From NCBI RefSeq assembly GCF_014204975.1, contig NZ_JACHMM010000001.1, positions 4,030,001 through 4,094,000 of the forward strand: a stretch of 64,000 nucleotides of DNA, read 5' to 3'. Both the position numbers and the translations under genes were made by a program. Positions 46,126 to 57,789 of this stretch are shown piece by piece. The notes beneath the pieces were generated by a model, which was not told the DNA's origin, searched no databases, and saw only the letters and a list, made by a program, of their open reading frames with translations. Numbering within the stretch: position 1 is the stretch's first letter; the number at the start of each line of letters is the position of its first letter. The stretch is from Jiangella mangrovi. Lineage in GTDB: Bacteria > Actinomycetota > Actinomycetes > Jiangellales > Jiangellaceae.

Positions 46126-47796
46126 TCAATCGACCGTGACCGTGGAGAAGCTCTCGTTCGACAACGGGTCGGGCACGAAGCCGGACACGCCCTCACGGAA
46201 GGCGATGGCCGGTTCGCTGTGGACGTAGGGGATGCCCGGCACGAAGTCCATGATCAGGCGGTTGGCCTCCTGGTACAGCGCGGCCCGCGCCTCCTGGTCG
46301 GTCTCCTGCTCGGCCTCGTCGAGCTTGGCGAAGATCTCCGGGTTGTCGAAGCTGCCGAACTGCGGGTTGACGTCCTGGAAGAACGTGCCGATGAAGTTGT
46401 CCGGGTCACCGAAGTCGCCGTTCCAGCCCAGCAGGAACATCGGCGTGCCGCCGGTCTGGGTGGCGTCGAGGTAGTCCGGGTTCCAGGGCGCCGTGTGCGG
46501 CTCGACGGTGAAGCCGACGGCCTCGAGGTCGGTCGTCATGAGCTCCCAGTTGGCCTGGGCGTTGGGCATGTACGGCCGGGTGACGTCGGTCGGGTACCAG
46601 AACGGCAGCGTCAGGTCGGTGACGCCGGACTGCGCGATCAGGTCGCGGGCGAGGTCCGGGTCGTAGTCGTACGTCGTGACGTCGTCGGCCCAGCCGAACA
46701 GCTCCGGCGGCATGAACTGCGTCGCCTTGACCGCACCCTCCGGGTAGTTGGTCCGGATGATGTTGTCGAAGTCGATCGCGTGCGCTATGGCCTGCCGGAT
46801 CTGCAGGTTGTCGAACGGCGGGACGTTCTGCTGGAACCCGATGTAGGCGACGTTGAACGCCGGTCGGCGCAGGATCTGGAAGCCGCCGGTCTCGAGCAGC
46901 TCGACGTCGGCCGGGTCGACCAGGTCGTAGCCGTCGATCTCGCCGTTCTCCAGGGCCTGCCGGCGGGCCGGGCCGTCCGGGATGACGGTGAAGATCAGCT
47001 CGTCGACCTGCGCGGGCTCGTCCCAGTAGTCCTCGTACGCCGACAGCCGCACCTCGCTGCCGCGCTCCCACGACTCGAACTGGAACGGGCCGGTGCCGAC
47101 GGGGTGCTCGTAGCCGAAGGTCCCGTCGAACGACGGCGCCTCGCCGGTGCCGCTGACGGCGTCGGCCTCGAACTCCTGCAGAGCGGCCGGGCTGGCGATG
47201 GTGAACGCGGGCATGGCCAGCGCGGACAGGAACGCCGAGGACGGACGCGACAGTGTGATGACCGCGGTGCGCTCGTCGGTGGCCTCGCAGCCGCTGTAGA
47301 GGCTCTCGCCCATGGCGGGGTCCTCGTTGGCCGCGAAGCCGCCCATGACGGTGCCCCAGTAGTAGGAGACCGCGGGGCTCTGCAGGACGCCGGTGAAGTT
47401 GTACCAGCGCTCGAAGTTGAAGCAGACGGCCTCGGCGTCCAGCGCCTCGCCGTCGTGGAAGGTCACGCCCTCGCGCAGCGTGAACGTCCAGGTCAGGCCG
47501 TCGTCGCTGGCTTCCCACGACTCGGCCAGGGCCGGCTCGATCTCGGTGCCGCCCTCTTCGCTGCGGACCAAGCCCTCGAAGACCTGATTGATCACCCGAG
47601 TGGACTCGCCGTCGCTGACCAGCGCGCCGTCCATGATCACGGGATCGGCCGAACCGGCGAAGACGAGCGTGCCGCCACCGCCGTCGCCACCCTCGGCGGA
47701 GCCGTCGTCGTCTCCGCCACAGGCCGTGAGTCCCAGGGCCAGGGTACCGGCCACGGCTCCCGCGGCCAGCCTGCGGTTCAGGCTCATGCCACGCAT
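46126..47796 (-). CDS. Peptide ABC transporter substrate-binding lipoprotein
   Basis: The 556-residue protein has a lipoprotein signal peptide ending LALGLTAC (Cys26), then an SBP_bac_5 fold (FEGLVRSEEGGTEIEPALAESWEASDDGLTWTFTLREGV; RQAIAHAIDFDNII). It captures peptides or other compounds outside the cell. The ATG at 47796 has GAGG six bases before it. First gene of the five-gene importer operon, preceded by a 23-bp palindrome. Confidence 0.95.
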   Translation of the reverse strand: MRGMSLNRRLAAGAVAGTLALGLTACGGDDDGSAEGGDGGGGTLVFAGSADPVIMDGALVSDGESTRVINQVFEGLVRSEEGGTEIEPALAESWEASDDGLTWTFTLREGVTFHDGEALDAEAVCFNFERWYNFTGVLQSPAVSYYWGTVMGGFAANEDPAMGESLYSGCEATDERTAVITLSRPSSAFLSALAMPAFTIASPAALQEFEADAVSGTGEAPSFDGTFGYEHPVGTGPFQFESWERGSEVRLSAYEDYWDEPAQVDELIFTVIPDGPARRQALENGEIDGYDLVDPADVELLETGGFQILRRPAFNVAYIGFQQNVPPFDNLQIRQAIAHAIDFDNIIRTNYPEGAVKATQFMPPELFGWADDVTTYDYDPDLARDLIAQSGVTDLTLPFWYPTDVTRPYMPNAQANWELMTTDLEAVGFTVEPHTAPWNPDYLDATQTGGTPMFLLGWNGDFGDPDNFIGTFFQDVNPQFGSFDNPEIFAKLDEAEQETDQEARAALYQEANRLIMDFVPGIPYVHSEPAIAFREGVSGFVPDPLSNESFSTVTVD

Positions 47797-47906
47797 GTCA
47801 CACCTCACACACTCGACTGCCGGGCGGTGTTCCCGACCGGTTGGCCTGTGACAGTACTTCGTGAGGGTGTGATGGACAGTCACCGAGTTGTCAGGATGAC
47901 ATCGCG

Positions 47907-47929
47907 ATTTCGCAACATTGTTGCGAAAT
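47907..47929. promoter_or_regulatory. Strong operator palindrome before the peptide importer operon
   Basis: The arm ATTTCGCAACA and its exact complement flank a single T, giving a 23-bp palindrome 110 bp before the binding-protein start. Its A+T-rich flanks contrast with the surrounding sequence. A homodimeric repressor is the simplest ligand; I cannot name it. No regulator gene lies beside it. Confidence 0.6.
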
Positions 47930-47955
47930 ACGTCATGTGAAATGACTGTGTGACA

Positions 47956-48642
47956 TTACACCGGGTCTAGGGCCGAATCGTCGAACAACGCGAGGAGATC
48001 GGCGGCCCGCACGCCGGCCATCGAGTCGATGACGACGAGGCCCGGCTCGGGCACCGCGGCGACCGCGTTCGGGATCGACAGCACCAGCGCCCCGGCCGCG
48101 AGCCCGGCCGCCGCCCCGCGCGGCGAGTCCTCGATGACGACGCACCCGGCCGGGTCGACGCCGAGCTCGCCGGCCGCCGTCAGGTACGGCTCCGGGTGCG
48201 GCTTGCCGTTCGTCACCTCGTCGCCGGTGACGACGGCGCCGAACAGCCCGGCAGGCAGCTGGGCGACGACGGCCTCGGCCAGGTTCCGGTACGACATGGT
48301 CACCAGGGCCTGCGGCACGCCCAGCTCGCGCAGCTCGCCCAGCAGCTCGAACACGCCCGGCTGCCAGGTGACGCCGTCGGCGATCCCCTTCAGCACCTCG
48401 CCGACCATGTGCTCGACGATCTGCTCCGGCGTCATCGGGATGGAGCCGCGCTCGCGGATGAAGGCGGCCGCTTCGAGCAGGTCGCTGCCCACCAGGGACA
48501 GGCTGTCGGCGTGGGTCCAGGTGCCGCCGTGGCGCAGCACGAGCGCCTCCTCGGCGCCCATCCACAGGGGTTCGGTGTCGACGATGGTGCCGTCCATGTC
48601 CCAGAGGACCGCGGCGGGAAGTGGCGGAGTCACGTACTCCAT
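47956..48642 (-). CDS. HAD-superfamily phosphatase (beta-phosphoglucomutase-like)
   Basis: The 228-residue protein has HAD motif I AAVLWDMDGTIVDTEPLW, motif II VTMSYRN, motif III Lys in TNGKPHPEPYL and motif IV VVIEDSPRGAAAG. It is a cap-type-1 phosphatase or mutase with unknown substrate. The ATG at 48642 was chosen over a GTG nine bases later. In some actinomycetes a HAD phosphatase lies near metH and mshC. Confidence 0.92.
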   Translation of the reverse strand: MEYVTPPLPAAVLWDMDGTIVDTEPLWMGAEEALVLRHGGTWTHADSLSLVGSDLLEAAAFIRERGSIPMTPEQIVEHMVGEVLKGIADGVTWQPGVFELLGELRELGVPQALVTMSYRNLAEAVVAQLPAGLFGAVVTGDEVTNGKPHPEPYLTAAGELGVDPAGCVVIEDSPRGAAAGLAAGALVLSIPNAVAAVPEPGLVVIDSMAGVRAADLLALFDDSALDPV

Positions 48643-48804
48643 GGTCCCATGCCGCGGTCCCCGGTGATCCGGCCGTCGCGCTTGACGGATGGGCATCGAG
48701 CGGGAAGCGTGGGGACTGCGGCCATCGCGATGCCCTGACAACAGGAAACCCACACACCGAAGAACGGACGCGCTGCTGCGCGCCCACCGGAGGTGCACGC
48801 CACC

Positions 48805-49125
48805 ATGCTCATGCTCACCGACAACGCCGCAGCGGTCATCCGCAACATCGAGGGCCGCGAGGACCTCCCCATGGGGACCGGAATGCGCATCGCCGCCAAC
48901 CCCGAGGGCGGACTCGACCTCGAGCTGCGGCCCTCGCCCGAAGAGGGCGACCAGGTCCTCGACGACGCCGGCGCCCGCCTGTTCCTCGACGCCGACGCCG
49001 CCATCATGCTCGACGACAAGGCGCTGGACGCCTCCGTCGACCCCGCCGGCTCCATCCGGTTCGCCGTCACCGATCAGATCGACGGCCGGCCCGGGTCCGG
49101 CGACATGCCCGGCATGCCGGGCTGA
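48805..49125 (+). CDS. HesB/IscA-like protein lacking cysteines
   Basis: The 106-residue protein starts MLMLTDNAAAVIRNIEGRED, followed by GMRIAANPEGGLDLELRPSPEEGDQVL, which fits the HesB/IscA fold. No cysteine is present anywhere, so it cannot bind a cluster in the usual way; this subgroup is common in actinomycetes and sometimes labelled adhesin. The ATG at 48805 is 11 bases from GGAGG; GTG 48793 lies inside that site. It ends in a GDMPGMPG tail. Confidence 0.75.
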   Translation: MLMLTDNAAAVIRNIEGREDLPMGTGMRIAANPEGGLDLELRPSPEEGDQVLDDAGARLFLDADAAIMLDDKALDASVDPAGSIRFAVTDQIDGRPGSGDMPGMPG

Positions 49126-49205
49126 CCCCAGGCTTCCGCCCGCGGCCCGCCGCCCCTGTCCCCCTTCCGGCGGCGGGCGCGGGCGGGATACCCGTTCACC
49201 CGAGC

Positions 49206-49416
49206 GAGTCGCGCCCGCGCCGCCCGCGCGAGGAGGGACTTTCACCCGCCATGACAGGGACAACCTGTTTCGCGAGCGCAGAAAGTTGATGATCATGGAG
49301 AAGGTCGGGTCAACAGCGCCTCGGAAGCCGACCTACTCCATGATCAACAGTCAGTGGCCGGCGAAACCCGACCCCGCCACCCTTCGCTCGAGTCGCGCCC
49401 CGCACCGCCCGCGCGA
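49206..49416. repeat. Hairpin bracketed by near-identical 26-bp direct repeats at the metH 3' end
   Basis: The hairpin arms (49290-49308 and 49328-49346) contain TGATCATGGAG and its complement, and enclose a 19-base loop; the left arm has an extra GAT. Direct repeats at 49206-49231 and 49390-49416 differ by one insertion and one substitution. The second copy ends one base before the metH stop codon. The stretch 49126-49416 has no gene. Confidence 0.5.
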
Positions 49417-52896
<3,480 letters not shown>

Positions 52897-52933
52897 GACA
52901 GACTATGGCGGGCGGACCTGGCGACAAGCTGAA

Positions 52934-52948
52934 GTCCGCCATGCGGAC
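52934..52948 (-). promoter_or_regulatory. Short palindrome before metH
   Basis: GTCCGC and GCGGAC flank CAT, 38-52 bases upstream of the metH start codon. It may be an operator or a small hairpin in the leader. A role in methionine or cobalamin control is only possible, not shown. Confidence 0.35.
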
Positions 52949-53061
52949 AAATCGTCTCTGATTTTGGGACGAGCCTCCGCGAGCCAATCGGCGCGCGGAG
53001 CCGTAGGGTTGGTCAGAGGGACGACGGGGTTGTGACCCTTCCAGTCAGGGAGACGTGCGTG

Positions 53062-53895
53062 ATGGAGATCGATGGGGCGCCGCAGCTGCGCAATCCTGTC
53101 CTGATCGCGGCATTCGAGGGGTGGAACGACGCCGGCGAGGCGGCCACCGCCGGGGTCGAGCATCTCGAGCGGGTGTGGAACGGCGAGTCGGTCGCTGCCC
53201 TCGACCCCGACGAGTACTACGACTTCCAGGTCAACCGCCCGCTCGTGAGCGTCGACGAGGACGCCGTCCGCAGCATCGAGTGGCCCACCACCCGGCTGTC
53301 CGTGGCGAGCCTCGACGACCGCGACATCGTGCTGCTGCGCGGCATCGAGCCGAACATGCGCTGGCGCGCGTTCTGCGCCGAGCTGCTCTCCGTGGCCGCA
53401 GACCTCGGCTGCGAGCAGGTCATCACGCTCGGTGCGCTGCTGGCCGACGTCCCGCACACCCGGCCGGTGCCCGTCACCGTCTCGGCGAGCGACCCCGACC
53501 AGGCCGAGCGCCTCGGCCTCGAGCCGTCGCGCTACGAGGGCCCCACCGGCATCGTCGGGGTGTTCCAGGACGCCGCCACCAAGGCCGGGCTCGACTCCGT
53601 GTCGCTGTGGGCGGCCGTGCCGCACTACGTGGCCCAGTCCCCCTGCCCCAAGGCGACGCTCGTCCTGCTGCAGCGGGTCGAGGACCACCTCGGCCTGCCG
53701 ATCCCCATGGGCGACCTCGCCGAGCAGGCCGAGGCCTGGCAGCACGGCGTCGACGAGCTGGCCGAAGAGGACTCCGACGTCGCCGAGTACGTCCGCCGCC
53801 TCGAAGAGGCCCGCGACACCGTCGACCTCCCCGAGGCCTCCGGCGAGCACATCGCCCGCGAGTTCGAGCGCTACCTCCGCCGCCGCGACACCTGA
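53062..53895 (+). CDS. PAC2-family protein
   Basis: The 277-residue protein starts MEIDGAPQLRNPVLIAAFEG, the PAC2 opening (AFEGWNDAGEAA). The fold is also shared by archaeal and eukaryotic proteasome assembly chaperones, and mycobacterial homologues lie near metH. LGALLADVPHTRPVPVTV is a family hallmark. GTG 53059 is an alternative start. Given the Pup-proteasome in the same window, a chaperone role is tempting but unproven. Confidence 0.88.
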   Translation: MEIDGAPQLRNPVLIAAFEGWNDAGEAATAGVEHLERVWNGESVAALDPDEYYDFQVNRPLVSVDEDAVRSIEWPTTRLSVASLDDRDIVLLRGIEPNMRWRAFCAELLSVAADLGCEQVITLGALLADVPHTRPVPVTVSASDPDQAERLGLEPSRYEGPTGIVGVFQDAATKAGLDSVSLWAAVPHYVAQSPCPKATLVLLQRVEDHLGLPIPMGDLAEQAEAWQHGVDELAEEDSDVAEYVRRLEEARDTVDLPEASGEHIAREFERYLRRRDT

Positions 53896-53911
53896 CGGTC
53901 TCCCCGTCCGG

Positions 53912-53966
53912 AATGATCACGTTCACCACCCGATTCCCTGCCACACGAGGCCTGCAGACCTCGTGA
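53912..53966 (+). repeat. Left 55-bp inverted repeat
   Basis: It begins 17 bp after the PAC2 stop and is an exact complement of 55099-55153. The internal palindrome spans about 53944-53966. A partial extra copy of the core, CCTCGTGATGCG, follows at 53979-53990, 20 bp after the first. Confidence 0.9.
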
Positions 53967-54104
53967 TGCGCCAGTAGCCCTCGTGATGCGGGTGGCCGGC
54001 CGACCGCCAGCAGGTTGTCCACAGCTCGCGGCGGGAGCCCGAGTCGTCCACATTTCGCGTCTAGGCCGTGGCACTCGGCCTCGGAGCCGGGAAGTGTCGC
54101 TGGC

Positions 54105-55064
54105 ATGGACGAGACGCTCAGCTTCCTCGCGAGCCAGCAGCACGGCGTTGTCACCCGGGCCCAGGCGCTCGCGGCGGGATTGAACGACGACGAGATCGCG
54201 CGCCGCCTGGCGAACGGCCAGTGGGTGACCGTTCGCCGGGGTGCCTACTCCGATCGACGGTCCTGGGCGGCCAAGGACGACCTCGAGAGGCATCGGGCGC
54301 TCTGCCACGCCGTGGTTCTGCAGCTCGCCAAGCCGGTCGTGATCTGTCACGTCTCCGCGGCCGTCGTCGCCGGCCTGCGCGTCTGGGACGTCGACCTCAA
54401 CCGCGTGCACGTCTGGCGGTCGGACCTCCGTTCGCCGCGGATCGAGGGCGGCGTCCATCACCACACCGGCTCGCTCGCCGAAGCCGATGTGATGGAGGTC
54501 GACGGCATTCCCGTCACCGGCTACGCCCGGACCGCCATCGACGTCGCGCGGACGGAAGGCTTCGAGTCCGCGGTGGTCACGGCCGACGACGCGCTGGCGC
54601 ACCTGGGAACGAAGAACGAGCCGTTGCTGACCGTGCTCGACACCATGCGCGACTGGCGTGGAGCCCGCGCGGCCGGCCGTGTCGTGGAGTTCGCGGACGC
54701 ACGCTCCGAGAGTGTTGGCGAGTCGCGGCACCGGGTCCAACTCGAGCGCATCGGACTGCCCAGACCTGAGCTCCAGGTCCGCATGCCCGGCCCGGACGGC
54801 TCCGCGGACCGGGTCGACTTCTACTTCGCCGACCAGGCGACCGTGGGCGAGTTCGACGGGCGGATGAAGTATGAGGTGCTGCTCCGTCCCGGCGAGACGG
54901 CCCAGGACGCGATCTGGCGGGAGAAGACCCGCGAGGACCGACTGCGCGAGCGCGGTCTGCAGGTGGTCCGCACCGTCTGGGCCGACCTGTACCGGGACGA
55001 GGCCGTCGCTGGTCGATACCTCGAGGCCTTCGCCAGGAACCGTCGCCCCGTCGTCGTCGCGTGA
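54105..55064 (+). CDS. AbiEi-type winged helix fused to PD-(D/E)XK-like (DUF559/Vsr-like) domain
   Basis: The 319-residue protein starts MDETLSFLASQQHGVVTRAQ at ATG 54105. Residues 5-50 match the AbiEi antitoxin N-terminal domain (ALAAGLNDDEIARRLANGQW). Residues 200-319 look like a restriction-endonuclease fold: SESVGES (Glu206), DRVDFYF (Asp238) and VGEFDGRMKY (Glu249, Asp251, Lys255), then REDRLRERGLQVVRTVWADL. Such proteins are common in actinomycetes, often as orphans, and are labelled type IV antitoxins by the N-terminal domain alone. No AbiEii toxin is adjacent. The gene is enclosed by inverted repeats, so it may be a mobile or selfish gene, or the enzyme that acts on them. Confidence 0.85.
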   Translation: MDETLSFLASQQHGVVTRAQALAAGLNDDEIARRLANGQWVTVRRGAYSDRRSWAAKDDLERHRALCHAVVLQLAKPVVICHVSAAVVAGLRVWDVDLNRVHVWRSDLRSPRIEGGVHHHTGSLAEADVMEVDGIPVTGYARTAIDVARTEGFESAVVTADDALAHLGTKNEPLLTVLDTMRDWRGARAAGRVVEFADARSESVGESRHRVQLERIGLPRPELQVRMPGPDGSADRVDFYFADQATVGEFDGRMKYEVLLRPGETAQDAIWREKTREDRLRERGLQVVRTVWADLYRDEAVAGRYLEAFARNRRPVVVA

Positions 55065-55098
55065 GGGGCGCGATCACATCACGAGGACTGCGCGTGCG

Positions 55099-55153
55099 TC
55101 ACGAGGTCTGCAGGCCTCGTGTGGCAGGGAATCGGGTGGTGAACGTGATCATT
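55099..55153 (-). repeat. Right 55-bp inverted repeat
   Basis: This exact complement of 53912-53966 overlaps the mshC 3' end. The TGA stop of mshC (55149-55151) and most of its last lysine codon lie inside the repeat's TGATCA end. Confidence 0.9.
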
Positions 55154-56357
55154 TCGAGAGGGAGATGCCGAGGAGGGCGTCGACGAGTGCGGTGATGAGG
55201 GCCGGGGCGTCGGGGTCGTTGCCGGCGGTGGCGGCCCAGCGGTCGATCGCGGCCAGCGCGCCCGGGGAGTCGAGGTCGTCGGCCAGGCGCTCGCGGACCT
55301 CGGCGAGCACCGGCTCGGCCGGCGCGCCCGCACCGGACGACACCGCGGCCCGCCAGCGCGCCAGCCGGTCCTGCGCCGCCGTCAGCACGTCCTCGGACCA
55401 CTCGCGGTCGCCTCGGTAATGGCTGGAGAGCAGCGCCAGCCGCACGGCCGCGGCCTCGACGCCGTCGGCGCGCAGACGGTGGACGAAGACGAGGTTGCCG
55501 AGCGACTTCGACATCTTCTCGCCGTCGAGGCCCACCATGCCGGCGTGCGAGTACAGGCCCGCGAACGCGCCCGCCACGACGTGGGCGTGCGCCGCGGACA
55601 TCTCGTGGTGCGGGAAGGCGAGGTCGCTGCCGCCGCCCTGCACGTCGAACGGCACGCCGAGGTACTCCATGGCGATGGCCGCGCACTCGACGTGCCAGCC
55701 GGGCCGGCCGGGGCCGAACGGGCTGTCCCACGACGGCTCCCCCGGGCGCGCCTTGAGCCAGACGAGCGGGTCGAGCGGGTCCTTCTTGCCCGGGCGGTCG
55801 GGGTCGCCGCCGCGCTCGGCGAACAGGGCGCGCATCTCGGCCTCGGACAGCCGCGCCACCGAGCCGAACGCCGGGTCGGAGCGCACGGAGAAGTAGAGGT
55901 CGCCGTCGAGCTCGTAGACCGACCCCTCCATGCGCGCGATCAGCCGGGTGATCAGCGGGATCGCCTCGACGGCGCCGACGTACGACGACGGCGGCAGCAC
56001 CCGCAGCCAGGCCATGTCCTCGGTGAACAGCCGCGTCTCGGCGTCGGCGAGCTCGCGCCAGTCCTGGCCGGTCGCCGTGGCCCGCTCGAGCAGCGGGTCG
56101 TCGACGTCGGTGATGTTCTGGACGTAGCGGACGTCGAGCCCGGCGTCGCGCCAGGCTCGGTTGAGCAGGTCGAACGCGAGGTACGTGGCGGCGTGCCCCA
56201 GGTGCGTCGCGTCGTACGGCGTGATGCCGCAGACGTACATCGTCGCCACCTGCTCCGGCTCGACGGGGCGGACGGCGCCCGCCGCGGTGTCGTGCAGGCG
56301 GACGGGCAGTCCACGCCCGGGAAGGGCGGGCACGTCGGGGGCAGACCAGGCTCGCAT
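55149..56357 (-). CDS. mshC: MshC, cysteine:glucosaminyl-inositol ligase (mycothiol synthesis)
   Basis: The 402-residue protein is a class I tRNA synthetase-like enzyme: [20 protein letters not shown] (zinc Cys and HLGH motif), [28 protein letters not shown] and the [11 protein letters not shown] loop. It joins cysteine to glucosaminyl-inositol with ATP. It resembles CysS but has the MshC-type N-terminus ([20 protein letters not shown]). The C-terminus ends LLGISLSK; its stop codon is supplied by the inverted repeat. Confidence 0.96.
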   Translation of the reverse strand: MRAWSAPDVPALPGRGLPVRLHDTAAGAVRPVEPEQVATMYVCGITPYDATHLGHAATYLAFDLLNRAWRDAGLDVRYVQNITDVDDPLLERATATGQDWRELADAETRLFTEDMAWLRVLPPSSYVGAVEAIPLITRLIARMEGSVYELDGDLYFSVRSDPAFGSVARLSEAEMRALFAERGGDPDRPGKKDPLDPLVWLKARPGEPSWDSPFGPGRPGWHVECAAIAMEYLGVPFDVQGGGSDLAFPHHEMSAAHAHVVAGAFAGLYSHAGMVGLDGEKMSKSLGNLVFVHRLRADGVEAAAVRLALLSSHYRGDREWSEDVLTAAQDRLARWRAAVSSGAGAPAEPVLAEVRERLADDLDSPGALAAIDRWAATAGNDPDAPALITALVDALLGISLSK

Positions 56358-56378
56358 GATGACGCTCAGCCTAAATGC

Positions 56379-57185
56379 TCAGAAGACGGGCCATGGAACC
56401 GGCATCCGCCCCTCGGGACTCGGCATCGTCCCGCGGGTGAGCAACGCGTCGATCCGCTCGGCCGTCGCCGCGACCTCGTCGGCGTCGAGCAGCGCGCCCA
56501 GCGTCGCGCCCAGGTCGCCGTCGACCAGCTCGCGCAGCCGCACCAACGACGCCCGCTCGTCGTCGCTGAGGGCCGACCCGGCCCATCCCCACAGGACGGT
56601 CCGCAGCTTCGGGTCGACGTTGAAGCAGACGCCGTGGTCGACGCCGACCACATCGGCGACCGACGGCGCCACCGTCCGGTCACCCACCAGCACGTGCCCG
56701 CCCTTGCGGTCGGCGTTGTTGACGACGGCGTCGAAGATCGCCAGCCGCCGCAGCCCGGGGTCGTCGGCGTGCACCAGCACGACGGGTGAGCCGTCGCCGT
56801 CGACCGCCTCGAGGATGGGCAGCCAGGCGCCGACGGGCGCTGAGGCCGGGATGACGTCCACCTGGCCCGCGCCCAGCGACGCCGTCCCCTGCTCCATCCA
56901 GGCCTGGCACATGCCCTCGCCGAACGGCCCGTCGGGGCGCAGCACCGTGGGCGGGACGAGATGCCAGCCGGCCGCGGCCGACACCTCGTACGCCGCCGCC
57001 TCGCGGGCGGCCAGCGTGCCGTCCGGGAAATCCCAGAGCGGCTGCTCGCCGCCGACGGGCTTGTAGACGCACCGCACCGACGTGTCGCCGTGCGTCACCC
57101 GCCCGAGCAGCGTGAGGTTCGACGCGACGACCAGCCTGCCCTCGACGGTCAGCTCGCCCTCACGGAGCAGGCTCAGCAGGTCCAC
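56379..57185 (-). CDS. SCO1664-family protein
   Basis: The 268-residue protein starts VDLLSLLREGELTVEGRLVV at GTG 57185. It contains the phosphoinositide-kinase-like motif FDAVVNNADRKGGHVL and GVDHGVCFNVDPKLRTVLWGW, typical of this actinobacterial family next to mshC. The biochemical role is unknown; the motif suggests a phosphotransferase. It starts 5 bp after the DUF3090 stop. The longer frame to 57269 is antisense-like extension. Confidence 0.85.
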   Translation of the reverse strand: MDLLSLLREGELTVEGRLVVASNLTLLGRVTHGDTSVRCVYKPVGGEQPLWDFPDGTLAAREAAAYEVSAAAGWHLVPPTVLRPDGPFGEGMCQAWMEQGTASLGAGQVDVIPASAPVGAWLPILEAVDGDGSPVVLVHADDPGLRRLAIFDAVVNNADRKGGHVLVGDRTVAPSVADVVGVDHGVCFNVDPKLRTVLWGWAGSALSDDERASLVRLRELVDGDLGATLGALLDADEVAATAERIDALLTRGTMPSPEGRMPVPWPVF

Positions 57186-57190
57186 GGCGG

Positions 57191-57751
57191 TCAGTCCCGC
57201 CGCCGGTAGCCGTTCTGCCGGGGGCAGACGTGCCCGGCCGGGTCGAGCGGCAGGCTGCACAGCGGGCACGGCGGGCGCCCGGCGGCGACGACGGCCTGCG
57301 CGCGCTTGACGAAGGCACGTGCCGCAGGCCCGGACAGCCGTACGACCATGACGTCGCGGTCGGTCTCGTCGGGGTCGTCCGGCGGCTCGCTGTCATCGTC
57401 GACGACGGCGTAGGCGGCGACCTCGACGTGCTCGTCCTCGCCGTCCCACTTGAGCGTCATGGAGCCGACGCGGAACTCCTCGACGATGGGCTGCTCGAGC
57501 GGGTCGAGGTCCTCGAGCTCGGCCGGCGCTACGGCGGGGACGGAGGTCAGCCCGCCCGCCCGGCGCAGGATCTCGTCGAGCATGTCGTCGACCCGGTCGG
57601 CGAGCACCGACACCTGCTCCTTCTCGAGCAGGACGCTGATCAGCTTGGTGTCGTCGCGGGCCTGGAGGAAGAAGGATCGCTCGCCCGGACGCCCGACCGT
57701 TCCGGCGATGAAACGTTCGGGCTCGTCGAATCGGTACACCTGCGCGGCCAC
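57191..57751 (-). CDS. DUF3090 family protein
   Basis: The 186-residue protein starts VAAQVYRFDEPERFIAGTVG at a GTG and ends with a probable zinc knuckle, PPCPLCSLPLDPAGHVCPRQNGY. The acidic centre is FRVGSMTLKWDGEDEHVEVAAYAV. DUF3090 proteins occur with SCO1664 and MSMEG_4193 families in actinomycetes; their function is unknown. Confidence 0.88.
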   Translation of the reverse strand: MAAQVYRFDEPERFIAGTVGRPGERSFFLQARDDTKLISVLLEKEQVSVLADRVDDMLDEILRRAGGLTSVPAVAPAELEDLDPLEQPIVEEFRVGSMTLKWDGEDEHVEVAAYAVVDDDSEPPDDPDETDRDVMVVRLSGPAARAFVKRAQAVVAAGRPPCPLCSLPLDPAGHVCPRQNGYRRRD

Positions 57752-57789
57752 CCGGAAAGCCTATCTCGCACGCCGTCGAGACCGATGAT

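Larger units (their letters stand above)
53912..55153. mobile_element. Candidate palindrome-bounded element carrying a nuclease-like gene
   Basis: Two identical 55-bp inverted repeats (53912-53966 and 55099-55153) enclose the gene at 54105-55064 in a 1242-bp unit. The outer end of each repeat is AATGATCACG. Inside each repeat is a self-complementary core (CACGAGG...CCTCGTG), and CCTCGTGATG recurs nearby (53979-53988; complement at 55077-55086). The unit lies between the PAC2 gene and mshC, which are near neighbours in other actinomycetes. I see no target-site duplication. The design resembles a REPtron, but the protein is a different kind of nuclease. Confidence 0.6.

Noticed and set aside
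52897-53061. Possible cobalamin or SAM riboswitch before metH
   Set aside because: The leader is short and I see no B12-box or SAM-type conserved helices, only a 15-bp palindrome.
54105-55064. Type IV toxin-antitoxin system antitoxin (AbiEi)
   Set aside because: Only the N-terminal winged helix fits. No AbiEii nucleotidyltransferase toxin is adjacent, and the C-terminal part looks like a nuclease.
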